This document shows positions 20,705 to 29,459 of a stretch of 64,000 bases of DNA, piece after piece. The DNA lies in assembly GCA_028871345.1 (NCBI GenBank), contig JAGWNK010000013.1, positions 25,648-89,647 of the forward strand. Reading direction: 5' to 3'. Below the pieces are notes generated by a model. It was not told where the DNA came from, did not search any database, and saw only the letters and a program-made list of their open reading frames with translations. Position 1 is the first letter of the stretch; each line of letters begins with the position of its first letter. Made by a program: the position numbers and the translations under genes. Source of the stretch: Alphaproteobacteria bacterium. GTDB taxonomy: Bacteria; Pseudomonadota; Alphaproteobacteria; Micropepsales; Micropepsaceae.

Positions 20705-21925
20705 ATGAGTTCATTTGGCGGACGGGGCGTGGCTGTCGATCTGACTGATGAGAAAGCCGACGAGTGGCGGGCCGGCGCGCTGGCGCTCCCTCTTCCCGCC
20801 TTTGCCGCCAATACGAATTGTGCCGATGTCTATGAGCGCTTCCGCGAACAAACCTCGCAAATCGCGGCGGCGATCGTAGACGAGGAAGACCGGGTCGTCG
20901 GCATCGTCAATCGTTTGCGATTCCTGGCGCGGTATGCCCAACGCTTCGTGCCGGAGCTGTACCAGAAGCGGCCGATTCTCCATCTCGCGAATGTGAAACC
21001 GCTCGTCGTGGACGAGGCCATGACGGTGGAAGACCTGGCAGCGATGATCGCGCTGGACTGCCCCGACGCCCTTCGCGAATGTTTTGTCGTGACCCGGCAG
21101 GGGCGCTATCTCGGAATCGGGACCAGTGAGGCGCTGGTGCGCTCGAAAGTGGCGCTGCTGATGGAGCGGCAAGAGCGCCTTAACGTTGCACTGGCCGCGG
21201 CGGAAGATGCCGACCGTACCAAGAGTAACTTTCTGGCGCTGATGAGCCATGAGCTCCGCACACCTCTGAATGCCATCATCGGGTTTTCGGAGGTTCTGGC
21301 CGGCGAGCTGTACGGGCCGCACAGTGTGCCGCGATACGGCGAATACGCGCGCGACATCCACGGCGCCGGTAAACATCTTCTGGCCCTGATCAACGACATC
21401 CTGGATCTCTCGAAGTGCGAAGCAGGGCGTCTTGAATTGCAGCGGGAGGATATCGACGTTGCCGAGCTGTTCCAGCGCTGCGTCCGGCTGATCGGCGGTC
21501 GGGCTTCGGAGCGCCGCCTCAAGCTGGCCTCGGTCGCACCGCGGGGTCTGACCGTGCGGGCGGACGAACTGCGGCTGAAGCAGATCCTGTTGAACCTGCT
21601 GTCCAATTCCGTGAAATTCACCGAACCCGGCGGCAGCGTAGAAATGGTCGCCTCGCGTTCAAAAGAGGGCGCGGTCGACATATGTGTAACCGACACTGGC
21701 ATCAGCATGGCGCCTGAACTGATTCCGGTCGCTCTCGAACCGTTCCGCCAGATCGACTCGCCGCTGTCGCGCCAAGCGGAAGGTACCGGGCTCGGCCTCT
21801 CGCTCGCCAAGTCGCTGACGGAAGCGCATGGCGGCACCTTGAGCATCACGAGCGCACCCAATAGGGGCACGACCGTACGCTTGAGCTTTCCGCCGCCCGG
21901 CGGGCGCGAGGCCGAAGCCGCCTAG
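20705..21925 (+). CDS. Soluble sensor histidine kinase with N-terminal CBS-like domain
   Basis: A 406-residue protein without membrane segments. Residues about 37-145 look like a divergent CBS pair (AAAIVDEEDRVVGIVN..., CFVVTRQGRYLGIGT). A short coiled linker leads to a HisKA domain with phospho-acceptor His182 in SHELRTPLNAIIGFSE, and a HATPase_c domain with N box (LLNLLSNSVKFTEPGG), G1 (CVTDTGISM) and G2 (GTGLGLSLAKSL) motifs. No receiver domain and no adjacent response regulator gene, so it is an orphan kinase. CBS-like domains often bind adenine nucleotides, suggesting energy or nucleotide sensing (inference). Confidence 0.85.
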   Translation: MSSFGGRGVAVDLTDEKADEWRAGALALPLPAFAANTNCADVYERFREQTSQIAAAIVDEEDRVVGIVNRLRFLARYAQRFVPELYQKRPILHLANVKPLVVDEAMTVEDLAAMIALDCPDALRECFVVTRQGRYLGIGTSEALVRSKVALLMERQERLNVALAAAEDADRTKSNFLALMSHELRTPLNAIIGFSEVLAGELYGPHSVPRYGEYARDIHGAGKHLLALINDILDLSKCEAGRLELQREDIDVAELFQRCVRLIGGRASERRLKLASVAPRGLTVRADELRLKQILLNLLSNSVKFTEPGGSVEMVASRSKEGAVDICVTDTGISMAPELIPVALEPFRQIDSPLSRQAEGTGLGLSLAKSLTEAHGGTLSITSAPNRGTTVRLSFPPPGGREAEAA

Positions 21926-22506
21926 AACCGCGTCACGATCTTGGTCATGTCGGGACGCGCCCGCTCCTCCAAGGAGAGCGCAGGCTTGCCGATGTAGATG
22001 AAACCGGCGATGCGCTCGCCCGGTTTCAGCCCCAGCCTTTCCTGCACCAGCGGGTGGTAGGCGCACCATTCGGTCAGCCAGTTCGCCACGTAGCCCAAGG
22101 CATGCGCCGCTATAAGCATCGTCTGGCACGCCGCACCCGCCGAGAGCTGCTGCTCCCATTCGGGGATGGGGATCCCTTCGCGGATGCGGCTCACCACAGC
22201 GACCACGACGGGCGCGCGCAGGAAGCGGGCCGCTTCGAGCGCCTCGCGTTCCGCAGTCACGGCCTCTGTGGCCTTCAGACAGTCGACGAGCAGCAGACCG
22301 AAGCGCGCCCGAGCCTCGCCTTCGAACACGATGAAGCGCCAGGGAAAGAGCTTGCCATGGTCGGGGACGCGGGCCGCCGCCTGCAATATTGTCGTCAGCT
22401 CGTCGGGCGATGGCCCCGGAGCCGTCATGGTCTTGGCGGAGCCGGAGCGCCGGCTCAGCAACAGGTCGATCGCGTCCGGCGCGGGCCGGTTGAACTCGGG
22501 GGTCAT
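21922..22506 (-). CDS. Nitroreductase family protein
   Basis: A 194-residue FMN-dependent oxidoreductase of the nitroreductase superfamily (YdjA-like short form). The N-terminal IDLLLSRRSGSAKTM phosphate-binding segment, AAARVPDHGKLFPWRFIVF and the C-terminal GFIYIGKPAL motif fit. The substrate is not predictable. Its stop overlaps the histidine kinase stop by 4 bases in convergent orientation. Confidence 0.85.
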   Translation of the reverse strand: MTPEFNRPAPDAIDLLLSRRSGSAKTMTAPGPSPDELTTILQAAARVPDHGKLFPWRFIVFEGEARARFGLLLVDCLKATEAVTAEREALEAARFLRAPVVVAVVSRIREGIPIPEWEQQLSAGAACQTMLIAAHALGYVANWLTEWCAYHPLVQERLGLKPGERIAGFIYIGKPALSLEERARPDMTKIVTRF

Positions 22507-22628
22507 GCGTCCATTTACCCTCTGGGCAAGGCTTGCAGCCGCCTTTCGGCAGCCTATCTAAGTCTAACTGGCGGGAGGCTTTTGGCGAACAGCCGCCTCT
22601 ACAGTAGGATGCAGCACAGGAGAGGAAA

Positions 22629-23438
22629 ATGGCTGTCCACGTCGAAAAGGTTGCCAGCGTCGATCCGATCTGGAGCACCCTGCGGAAGGAAGCGGAGGAA
22701 TTGGCCGGCCGCGAAGCGGCTCTGGCGAGTTTCGTCCACGCCACCATCCTGAAGCACCAACAACTCGAAGACGCGTTGTCCTATCATCTCGCCAAGAAAG
22801 TCGGCGGCGACGACCTGAGTCCGATGCTGGCGCGCGAGATTTTCGACGAGGCGATGGCTGCGGATGGCGGCATCGGCGCGGCGGTGCGCGCCGACCTGTC
22901 GGCGGTATTCGAGCGCGACCCTGCTTGCCATTCCTATGTCGAGGCATTCCTCTTTTTCAAAGGCTTCCACGCGCTGCAATGCTACCGCATCGCCCATTGG
23001 TTATGGGTGGCGAAGCGCGAAGGCATGGCGTTGTTCTTCCAGAGCCGCATCTCCGAACTCTTCGACGTCGACATCCATCCCGCCGCCGTGCTCGGCCGCG
23101 GCATCATGATCGATCACGCGACCGGCGTGGTGATCGGAGAGACCGCCGTGGTGGAGGACGACGTGTCCATGCTGCACGGCGTGACCCTCGGCGGCACTGG
23201 CAAGGAGGAGGGCGACCGCCACCCGAAGATCCGGCGCGGCGTTCTCTTGTCGATGGGCGCGAAAGTTCTCGGCAACATCGAAGTTGGAGAATACTCGCGT
23301 ATCGGCGCGGGATCGGTTGTGCTGAAGTCGGTCCCGGCCGGATGCACGGCGGTCGGCGTTCCGGCCAAGCTCGTCAACTGCCATGGTCCGGAACGGCCGT
23401 CGCAGGAGATGGACCAGTTGATCGACGACGATGGCTGA
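22629..23438 (+). CDS. cysE: Serine O-acetyltransferase
   Basis: A 269-residue enzyme making O-acetylserine from serine and acetyl-CoA for cysteine synthesis. The N-terminal helical domain (about 1-140) is followed by a left-handed beta-helix of hexapeptide repeats (VDIHPAAVLGRGIMIDHATGVVIGETAVVEDDV...). The catalytic His-containing segments IDHATGVVIGE and LHGVTLGGTG are present, and the C-terminal tail ends near MDQLIDDDG. A strong AGGAGAGGAAA ribosome-binding site precedes the ATG. DUF3126 follows, a common alphaproteobacterial arrangement. Confidence 0.95.
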   Translation: MAVHVEKVASVDPIWSTLRKEAEELAGREAALASFVHATILKHQQLEDALSYHLAKKVGGDDLSPMLAREIFDEAMAADGGIGAAVRADLSAVFERDPACHSYVEAFLFFKGFHALQCYRIAHWLWVAKREGMALFFQSRISELFDVDIHPAAVLGRGIMIDHATGVVIGETAVVEDDVSMLHGVTLGGTGKEEGDRHPKIRRGVLLSMGAKVLGNIEVGEYSRIGAGSVVLKSVPAGCTAVGVPAKLVNCHGPERPSQEMDQLIDDDG

Positions 23439-23557
23439 TGCCTTGTGGCGCAAAGTCGCGCCCGGGAGGCGACTCAATCGGCTAATTTGACCGGCCGCCA
23501 CCTCGACCATGGTGCTTGACCGCGTCCGGCGGCCATGCGAGTTCAGGCGGGCTCGAT

Positions 23558-23803
23558 ATGGAGATGACTTTGACCCGCAGCGAAATCTGGCGCGTCGAGA
23601 AGTATCTGCGGAACCTTTTCCGCCTCGACACCATCACTCTTATCGAACGGCCGAAACAGCCCGATTCCGTGGAAGTTCAGGTCAACGGGGAATTTATCGG
23701 CGTCATTTTCAAGGACGAGGAGGACGGCGAGGTCTCCTATGCCTTCAACATGGCGATCCTTGAAATGGATCTGCCTGAAGCGCCGGCCAGCCGCGCGGGA
23801 TGA
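23558..23803 (+). CDS. DUF3126 family protein
   Basis: An 81-residue protein starting MEMTLTRSEIWRVEKYLRNLF and continuing with the conserved IYKDEE-like pattern (GVIFKDEEDGEVSYAFNMAILEMDL). The family is restricted largely to alphaproteobacteria and has no known function. ATG 23558 is preceded by AGGCGGG. It sits downstream of cysE, as in many relatives, which hints at a link with sulfur or cysteine metabolism but proves nothing. Confidence 0.85.
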   Translation: MEMTLTRSEIWRVEKYLRNLFRLDTITLIERPKQPDSVEVQVNGEFIGVIFKDEEDGEVSYAFNMAILEMDLPEAPASRAG

Positions 23804-23806
23804 GCC

Positions 23807-25012
23807 ATGGCATGGGATGCCGGACGGTTTCCCGCCGCGCAATTCTGCCGCCGTCATCGCACCGTCTTCCTGTCAATCGCCCTGGCGCTGATCGGCGTTG
23901 TCGCGGGCGCCGCCGCCGCCCTTTCTATCCTCCAGAATGCCGCGCCGCGTGACGCGCTTGTTGTGACTGCCGGGGTTGTGCTGGCTGCGGCTTTCGGGCT
24001 CATCCAGACGCGCCACCTGTCGCTGGCGTTCCTGATGGCCGCGGCGCCGTTGCCGGGCCTGGTCTGCGCCGCCCCGATGAGCGACGGCGGCGCCTTCGGA
24101 GCCGTGCCGCTCGTGGCGTATGCCTTCGCTTTTGGCGCGGCGGTACTGGAGGGCGGCAGCGTCCTGGGGCGCATTCTGGGCAGGCCATCCTGCTCTCCAC
24201 AGAGGCCGATCGTGGTCGCCCTCGGTCTGATGGCGGCGCTCGCCGCATTGTGGTTCTGGCAGGATGTGCAGCGCGAAGCAGCAACGCAGTCGGTGTTGGA
24301 CACGGTGTTGGCGACAGGGTCGTCGCTATTCGTGATGCGGATCGGGGCATCCTTCCTGGTGTTCGACGAGGCCTTCATCACCCGCGCCAACCGTGCAAGC
24401 GAGCGGCGGCAGAGGGTGCTCGAGCGAGTGTCGTCCTTCGCGGCTCCTCGCTGGGGATTGAGCTTCACCGGCATCGGATTGGTTTTCCTCGCTCTGGGTT
24501 GGTTTGGTGCTCTGCCGGACGGGATCGAAGGCGCTACGCTGCTGCGCGGTGCCGTGTCGGCGGGAATCATGCTTGCAGCGGCGGCGGTCTTCGGCGGTTG
24601 GCGGGACGGCATTGCGCTTGCCTTGGCCGGGCTGACGGTCGCCTTGATCGTCGTGTGGTGTGCGCGGGGAACGTCGCTCGCAGGCGTGGCTGCTCTGCAA
24701 ATTGCGATGTTTGCCGCGCTTCTTGCGTTCCTGGGGAGCCGTTCGACACGATCCGCTGCCAAGCGGGGCTGCAATGGGGGCAACGCCCATGCCGTCGGCA
24801 TGGAGGACGCCGGTGAAGGTCAATTCTTTGCAGCGGCCGGGGCGGTCGTGGCCGTTCTGCCTGCCGTGGTCCTCGCTGGGAGCGGCGCCTATCCGGCCGG
24901 CTTTGCATATGCGGGGTTGGCGGCGGTGGTCTTTGTCCCCGCGTTTTCAATGTCGCTGGAGATACTGTACCCGCCCAGGCACACGGCCGAGGAGCTTTAC
25001 AGCCGGCGGTAG
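23807..25012 (+). CDS. Polytopic membrane protein of unknown function
   Basis: A 401-residue, Ala/Val/Leu-rich protein with roughly ten predicted membrane segments: about 22-42, 50-66, 72-90, 98-118, 132-152, 218-238, 245-262, 266-286, 290-310 and 345-385. A charged stretch of about 170-215 (RIGASFLVFDEAFITRANRASERRQRVLERV) probably faces the cytoplasm. No catalytic or transport motif was recognised. It starts 3 bases after DUF3126 and so may be co-expressed with cysE. It abuts the convergent gene that follows without overlap. Confidence 0.65.
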   Translation: MAWDAGRFPAAQFCRRHRTVFLSIALALIGVVAGAAAALSILQNAAPRDALVVTAGVVLAAAFGLIQTRHLSLAFLMAAAPLPGLVCAAPMSDGGAFGAVPLVAYAFAFGAAVLEGGSVLGRILGRPSCSPQRPIVVALGLMAALAALWFWQDVQREAATQSVLDTVLATGSSLFVMRIGASFLVFDEAFITRANRASERRQRVLERVSSFAAPRWGLSFTGIGLVFLALGWFGALPDGIEGATLLRGAVSAGIMLAAAAVFGGWRDGIALALAGLTVALIVVWCARGTSLAGVAALQIAMFAALLAFLGSRSTRSAAKRGCNGGNAHAVGMEDAGEGQFFAAAGAVVAVLPAVVLAGSGAYPAGFAYAGLAAVVFVPAFSMSLEILYPPRHTAEELYSRR

Positions 25013-25741
25013 CTATTTCCGTCGCGATTCGAAGGAGGCCAAGAGCCCGTCGACGCCGTTGGCAATATCGCTCCAATCCTCGAGATGCGATCGCTTGAAA
25101 CGATAGGAGAGCGAGACGCCGGGCCTGATCAGCAAGTCGCGCAGGCAGCCCGGACTGGTGACGTTTCCTCCCAACCGCGCGCAAAGCATGACCACGGGTC
25201 CCTTGGGCGTGTCGCCGACGAACAGATCTTCCTCGTGGTAGCCCGAATCTTCCCGGAACGCGTATTGCCGCAGACCGTAGGGCCCGGGGATGCCGCGCGT
25301 ATCCGCGACGTATCCGAGATAGACACGGTGCAAGCGATCCGCCTCGGTCAGGTTCAGCTTTTCATCGCGGATCAGGATGTAGATGATCGGCGACGATGCG
25401 GCATTGCTGGCGAAGGTCTGGGCCTCCCAATTCGACCAGCCGGCCATGTCGGGCCACAGGGCGAACAACTCGATCGCCTGGCGCTCGCCGCCCTGCCGCT
25501 CGCTTTCATATTCGAGGTAATTGGCGGGGATGCGGAACTTGTGGCGGTTGACCGACAGCGTGATGAGATCGGTGCGCGACGTCGGCGCAATCTGCTCTTC
25601 GAACAGGCTGGGAGCGCTCGGCGCCAGATAGAGCAGCAGAAACATCGCCGACAGCAGGAAGGTGACGATGAACACGCCGAGCGGAATTATCCACGCGGAG
25701 CGCTTGCGGATCGTCTCGTCGTCGTCAGAAGCCCGGCCCAT
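25013..25741 (-). CDS. Single-pass membrane-anchored protein of unknown function
   Basis: A 242-residue protein with a short charged N-terminus (MGRASDDDETIRKRS), one transmembrane segment at about 18-40, and a periplasmic domain of about 200 residues. The domain contains conserved-looking blocks (LSVNRHKFRIPANYLEYE, ELFALWPDM, RQYAFREDSGYHEEDLFV, GCLRDLLIRPGVSLSYRFKR). No family is recognised. The topology is Nin-Cout by the positive-inside rule. Confidence 0.7.
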   Translation of the reverse strand: MGRASDDDETIRKRSAWIIPLGVFIVTFLLSAMFLLLYLAPSAPSLFEEQIAPTSRTDLITLSVNRHKFRIPANYLEYESERQGGERQAIELFALWPDMAGWSNWEAQTFASNAASSPIIYILIRDEKLNLTEADRLHRVYLGYVADTRGIPGPYGLRQYAFREDSGYHEEDLFVGDTPKGPVVMLCARLGGNVTSPGCLRDLLIRPGVSLSYRFKRSHLEDWSDIANGVDGLLASFESRRK

Positions 25742-25961
25742 GCGCGGCAGCTATTCCACCCGACTCGACATTAACGCAATGGGACGGCCAGAATCCCCTT
25801 AACGTGAGCCCCGGCGCGTCAATTCGAGACGGCGTTGTAACCTTGCATCGCAGGAGGTTGTCGGCGAAACGGCAAGCGTCCCCGACTGGCACAGAAACCG
25901 GCCTCCCGTGCGGGCACGGGCCCTGCATTTCCCGGTCTTCGAACCTTTCCCGGGTGCGGTC

Positions 25962-26255
25962 ATGCTTCATTCTGTGGCGGTCATGCTGTTTGCGATCGTG
26001 GTCGGTTTCACGGCTTCCGGGATCGTCGCCAACGCATATCGTCTGCTGGTCAAGGAGCCGCAATCGCCGAGCGGCAAGACTGCCCACATCGCCGTAATGG
26101 TCGTGGCCGGGCCCAACGTGCTGTTCGAGAACGCCGCCCGCAGCTTGCGTTCGAAGCAGTGCTCGATGATCGCGTTCTGGCTGGCCGCCGCCGTCTCCGG
26201 CTATTGGAGCTTCGTCATCGGCCTGTTCGTCCTGAATATCAGCCTCGTCCTCTAA
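25962..26255 (+). CDS. Small membrane protein, DUF6949-like
   Basis: A 97-residue protein with two hydrophobic segments at the N-terminus (LHSVAVMLFAIVVGFTASG) and C-terminus (about 65-95), and the central NAYRLLVKEPQSP / GPNVLFENAARSLR motifs. It resembles the small alphaproteobacterial DUF6949 proteins, from memory. ATG 25962 is the most plausible start; the ribosome-binding site is weak and a further in-frame start lies at 25908. It converges on phoH with a 3-base gap. Confidence 0.6.
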   Translation: MLHSVAVMLFAIVVGFTASGIVANAYRLLVKEPQSPSGKTAHIAVMVVAGPNVLFENAARSLRSKQCSMIAFWLAAAVSGYWSFVIGLFVLNISLVL

Positions 26256-26258
26256 GCA

Positions 26259-27008
26259 TCAGAGAACGGTAAGCATTCCTGCGACCAGCGGGTGGCGGAC
26301 AATGTCGGCCTCCCCAAGCCGAACCACCGCGATATCAGGAACCTTCTCCAGCCGCTCGGCGACATCGCGCAGACCCGACAACCCGGCCAGCAGGTCGGTC
26401 TGGTCCGGATCGCCCGTCAGAACCATGGTCGAACGCCAGCCCAAGCGCGTCAGCAGCATCTTGAGCTGGCCATACGTGCAGTTCTGCGCCTCGTCGATGA
26501 CGACGAAGCAGTCGTTCAGGGTTCGACCGCGCATGTAGGCGACCGGCGCGACCTCGATCACGCCTTCGGCAACGAGCGCCTTCAGCCGCTTGGTGCCCAG
26601 CCGCTCGGTCAACGCGTCGTAGAGCGGCCGCAGATAGGGTGCCAGCTTGTCCTGAAGGTCACCCGGCAGGAACCCGAGGCTTTCCCCGGCCTCCACGGCC
26701 GGCCGCGACAGGACGATGCGGCCGACGCGTCCGGCTTCGAGGGCTTCGACCGCCTTGGCCACGGCGAGATAGGTTTTTCCGGTTCCGGCGGGCCCCAGCG
26801 CCAACGAAACCGCGCGCTCGTCGATGGCATTCAGCAGCCGCTGCTGACCCGGGCTCATGGCCCGGATGTTCTTTACGTATTTTCGATCGCGCGCGTCGCT
26901 TTCGCGAGGGCTCCACCCCGATCGCCCGGGAAACAGGGGGCGGACATTTTCGTCATCCGATGCTGCGATGGACTCTCTGCTCTTGTAACGCGCGGAACGC
27001 TTGGCCAT
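26259..27008 (-). CDS. phoH: PhoH-like ATPase
   Basis: A 249-residue P-loop ATPase of the PhoH family, thought to be linked to RNA metabolism. Walker A is GPAGTGKT (72-79), Walker B is CFVVIDEAQN, with the family motif SRPAVEAGESLGFLPGDLQDKL between them and TGDPDQTDLL after them. ATG 27008 follows AGGGAG at good spacing; an in-frame upstream start at 27098 is not needed. This is the short form without an N-terminal PIN domain and without the ybeY gene next to it, so it is the PhoH2/PhoH-like class rather than the YbeZ partner of YbeY. Confidence 0.88.
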   Translation of the reverse strand: MAKRSARYKSRESIAASDDENVRPLFPGRSGWSPRESDARDRKYVKNIRAMSPGQQRLLNAIDERAVSLALGPAGTGKTYLAVAKAVEALEAGRVGRIVLSRPAVEAGESLGFLPGDLQDKLAPYLRPLYDALTERLGTKRLKALVAEGVIEVAPVAYMRGRTLNDCFVVIDEAQNCTYGQLKMLLTRLGWRSTMVLTGDPDQTDLLAGLSGLRDVAERLEKVPDIAVVRLGEADIVRHPLVAGMLTVL

Positions 27009-27239
27009 GGATACTCCCTGGTCAAAGAACAAACGCCGATGGATGTGGATGCGAGGAGGCGGGGTACGCCGCTGAAACCGGAGATCTGCAAAGTGCAACG
27101 CCGCACTATGATCGTGCCCCTGGGCCGAATCGACCGACCGATTTCAGGATACCAGAACTGTGAAGCGACGGACCGGAATTTTCATCGCCAAACGCGACAT
27201 CGGCCGTCACAATGGCATGGCAGAATGCGGAGTTTCCGA

Positions 27240-27767
27240 ATGCCCATCTACGCCATCGAGGGAGCTGCACCGGAGTTTCCATCTGACGGCCAGTACTGGA
27301 TTGCGCCCACCGCGACCGTCATTGGCCGTGTCCGGCTGATGAAGAATGCCAGTATTTGGTTCGGCGCCGTGCTGCGCGGGGACAACGATCCGATCGTGAT
27401 CGGGGAAAATTCGAACATCCAGGACAACAGCGTGGTGCACACCGATCCCGGTCTTCCGGCCACGGTGGGTGCCAACGTCACGGTCGGCCACAACGTCATC
27501 CTGCATTCGGCGACGGTGGGCGACAACGCCCTCATCGGCATGGGATCGACCCTGCTCAACCGATCCCGCATCGGTTCGCATTGCATCGTGGGCGCGAATT
27601 CGCTGGTGCCGGAGGGAAAGGAATTTCCGGACGGCTCCCTGATCGTCGGATCACCGGCGCGACTCGTGCGGCCGCTGACGGAGGCGGAGATCGCGATGTT
27701 GCAGGTTTCGGCCGATGTCTACGTAGCGAATTCGCGCCGCTTCCGTGACCATCTTGCGGCGCGCTGA
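27240..27767 (+). CDS. Gamma-class carbonic anhydrase-like protein
   Basis: A 175-residue left-handed beta-helix protein made of hexapeptide repeats. The three zinc-ligand histidines of gamma-carbonic anhydrases are seen in VVHTDPG, VGHNVILHSATVG. Residues Arg and Asp in VLRGDNDPI and Gln in SNIQDNSV match the family. Metal-dependent CO2 hydration is probable but unproven for this subgroup (YrdA/CaiE-like). ATG 27240 has GCGGAG upstream. Its stop abuts the convergent GYF_2 gene with no spacer. Confidence 0.87.
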   Translation: MPIYAIEGAAPEFPSDGQYWIAPTATVIGRVRLMKNASIWFGAVLRGDNDPIVIGENSNIQDNSVVHTDPGLPATVGANVTVGHNVILHSATVGDNALIGMGSTLLNRSRIGSHCIVGANSLVPEGKEFPDGSLIVGSPARLVRPLTEAEIAMLQVSADVYVANSRRFRDHLAAR

Positions 27768-28334
27768 TCAGCCCCCCGTGGCCGTCAGCTGTTCCAGGGA
27801 TTTCTGCCAGAGGCGTCGGATGCGGGAATCCGCCTCGGGGCCGTAATTGAACCACGCCGCCTTGTTGTGCGTGGCATCGACGATGAAAAGCACATCGAGG
27901 CGTCCGAGCTTCTGCACCAGGGCGTTTCGCATGGCGTTGATCGTCATGCTGCTCGAGACCAGCCAGGCCTGCGGCATGATCGCGAAGGCAGGCCCGCAAC
28001 TGAAGATTTCCTCTTCAAGCCCGGCAATCGAGCGCGACTTCATGTCGGCTATGATGATGTAGTGGCAGGCATCGCTCGACACTTCGCGTTCATTGCGGCC
28101 GAAGGACTGCCGGCCGCCTTCGCCATCCGCAGTGAAGAAGACCGGTCGGGCAGCGGGGCGGAAGAGCGCCGCCAGATGCGGATCGTCGGCCGCCCGATGG
28201 ACGGTGCCGTCGCCGGCCCTGGCGACGAGGGAATGCGGCGCCAGCCGGCCTTGGCCGGCATAACTTCGCAGTTGCTCCAACGTGTAAGGGCCGTAGCTAC
28301 GGTCGTCGACCCTGATCGTCCAGGTGTCCACCAT
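27768..28334 (-). CDS. GYF_2-domain protein with a possible Cas2/SinR-like C-terminal domain
   Basis: A 188-residue protein. Residues 4-48 form a GYF_2 (DUF4339) domain: WTIRVDDRSYGPYTLEQLRSY, then GRLAPHSLVARAGDG. After a linker, residues about 90-178 begin with a strand YIIIADMKS, followed by a helix, the block AWLVSSSMTINAMRNALVQKL and the strand DVLFIVDATHNKAAWF. This order (strand, helix, WLV strand, helix, LF-V strand) resembles the ferredoxin-like fold of SinR/Cas2/VapD-type proteins. The GYF_2 call is firm; the second domain is a structural guess. No cas genes are nearby. Confidence 0.7.
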   Translation of the reverse strand: MVDTWTIRVDDRSYGPYTLEQLRSYAGQGRLAPHSLVARAGDGTVHRAADDPHLAALFRPAARPVFFTADGEGGRQSFGRNEREVSSDACHYIIIADMKSRSIAGLEEEIFSCGPAFAIMPQAWLVSSSMTINAMRNALVQKLGRLDVLFIVDATHNKAAWFNYGPEADSRIRRLWQKSLEQLTATGG

Positions 28335-28472
28335 CGTGCCGACTAATTCCTGCTCTCTCTCGCAGAAATCGTAATGATGATAGGTTACGCAATCATTTCG
28401 GTAAGGGCTTGGTAACAGTGAACCCCGGCCCCGTTAGGGTCCGAGGTTCCTGCCAAGACGTCGGATAGTCCT

Positions 28473-29108
28473 TCAGTCGTCGAAGTGCCAGTTGCCGTCC
28501 CGTTGGCGGCATGCCGTGCCGGAACGAGTGTATGTGCGTCCACGGGCGTAGGTCGTTTCGCTCCAGGAGCGGCAAGTATACCCTTCCCGGTAGAATTCGC
28601 GCTCGGGAACGAAATAGCCGTAATCGTCGCCGTGGCGCCACTCGTAACGTCGTCCCAGGTCGCCATCGAGCCCTTCGGCGTAGACGCGCATGGCATAGGG
28701 GTGGTCTTCGCAGGGCATGTCGCGGGTGAGCGCATTGCCCAGCAGTCCGCCGAGTACGACGCCTCCGACAACGGCGCCGCCGTTGCCGTGGCTGGCTGCG
28801 CCGCCGATCAATCCACCGGCCAAGGCACCGAAGATGGTGCCCGCAATATTGTTGTTTCGGCGGCAGTTCTCTTCGTATCGACCTTCGCGGTAATAGCGGT
28901 CGTCCTCCGGCGGGGGAGCAGCATCTTCATTGTAGCGATCACGATAGCGGACGTAATTGCCGTTCCGGTCGTAATAGCCGTCGTGATCGTACTGGCTGTA
29001 ATAGCCGTAAGGGTCAGAACCCTCGGGAGGGCCGCCATAGGGTTGGGCGGACGCATTCGCGCCGAAGAGCAGGGCGACGGCCGAGGCCGCCATGAACGCT
29101 TTCCTCAT
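28473..29108 (-). CDS. Exported glycine-zipper protein, Tyr/Asp-rich
   Basis: A 211-residue protein with a signal peptide (MRKAFMAASAVALLFGANASA), a Tyr/Asp/Arg-rich low-complexity region (about 25-85) and a glycine-zipper 2TM-like segment (GTIFGALAGGLIGGAASHGNGG... to about 125). A C-terminal domain has four cysteines including CEDHPYAM and CRQRDGNWHF. Such proteins are usually outer-membrane or periplasmic. The start at 29108 follows GAGGAG and gives a good signal peptide; an upstream ATG at 29129 also exists. A weak GC-rich inverted repeat (near 28415-28455) lies downstream. Confidence 0.75.
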   Translation of the reverse strand: MRKAFMAASAVALLFGANASAQPYGGPPEGSDPYGYYSQYDHDGYYDRNGNYVRYRDRYNEDAAPPPEDDRYYREGRYEENCRRNNNIAGTIFGALAGGLIGGAASHGNGGAVVGGVVLGGLLGNALTRDMPCEDHPYAMRVYAEGLDGDLGRRYEWRHGDDYGYFVPEREFYREGYTCRSWSETTYARGRTYTRSGTACRQRDGNWHFDD

Positions 29109-29224
29109 ACCAAGGCACTCCTCTGTCATTAGAGAGGCAAATCATGGAACCCAGCTTGTGTAGCAGAGGATGAATGCGTCCTGAATGGAATTGGGCAACA
29201 TTCTGACATGACGCATCGTTAACG

Positions 29225-29383
29225 TCAGAACCGGCCGGCCAGCACCAGAATGATGACGACGACCAGTACCACGCCCAGGAGACCGGACGGGTAGTAGCCC
29301 CATCCGGTGGAATAGGGCCAACTGGGGACTGCCCCGATCAGCAGGAGGATCAGGATGATGATAAGGATCGTGCCGATGGACAT
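29225..29383 (-). CDS. DUF3309 small hydrophobic protein
   Basis: A 52-residue protein that begins MSIGTILIIILILLLIGAVP, contains SWPYSTGWGYYPSG and ends in a second hydrophobic stretch with AGRF. Two membrane-spanning strands flanking a Trp/Tyr/Gly-rich loop are the hallmark of DUF3309 (YqaE-neighbour type) proteins. An AGGGGAT ribosome-binding site precedes the ATG. The function is unknown; related proteins are often found among envelope-stress genes. Confidence 0.85.
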   Translation of the reverse strand: MSIGTILIIILILLLIGAVPSWPYSTGWGYYPSGLLGVVLVVVIILVLAGRF

Positions 29384-29459
29384 CTCCTATCCCCTGTGTT
29401 TTTGACGGATAGGACAACGTCCCCGCGGGCACGCAAGTTCTGTGGCAATCTTGGGTCCG

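Noticed and set aside
26292..27239. Extension of the gamma-carbonic anhydrase frame far upstream on the + strand
   Set aside because: The extension runs antisense to phoH and lacks conservation; the start at 27240 has a ribosome-binding site.
29142..29432. 96-codon minus-strand frame over the DUF3309 gene
   Set aside because: The DUF3309 frame (29225-29383) has a family match and ribosome-binding site; the longer frame is out of phase and Pro/Arg-rich.
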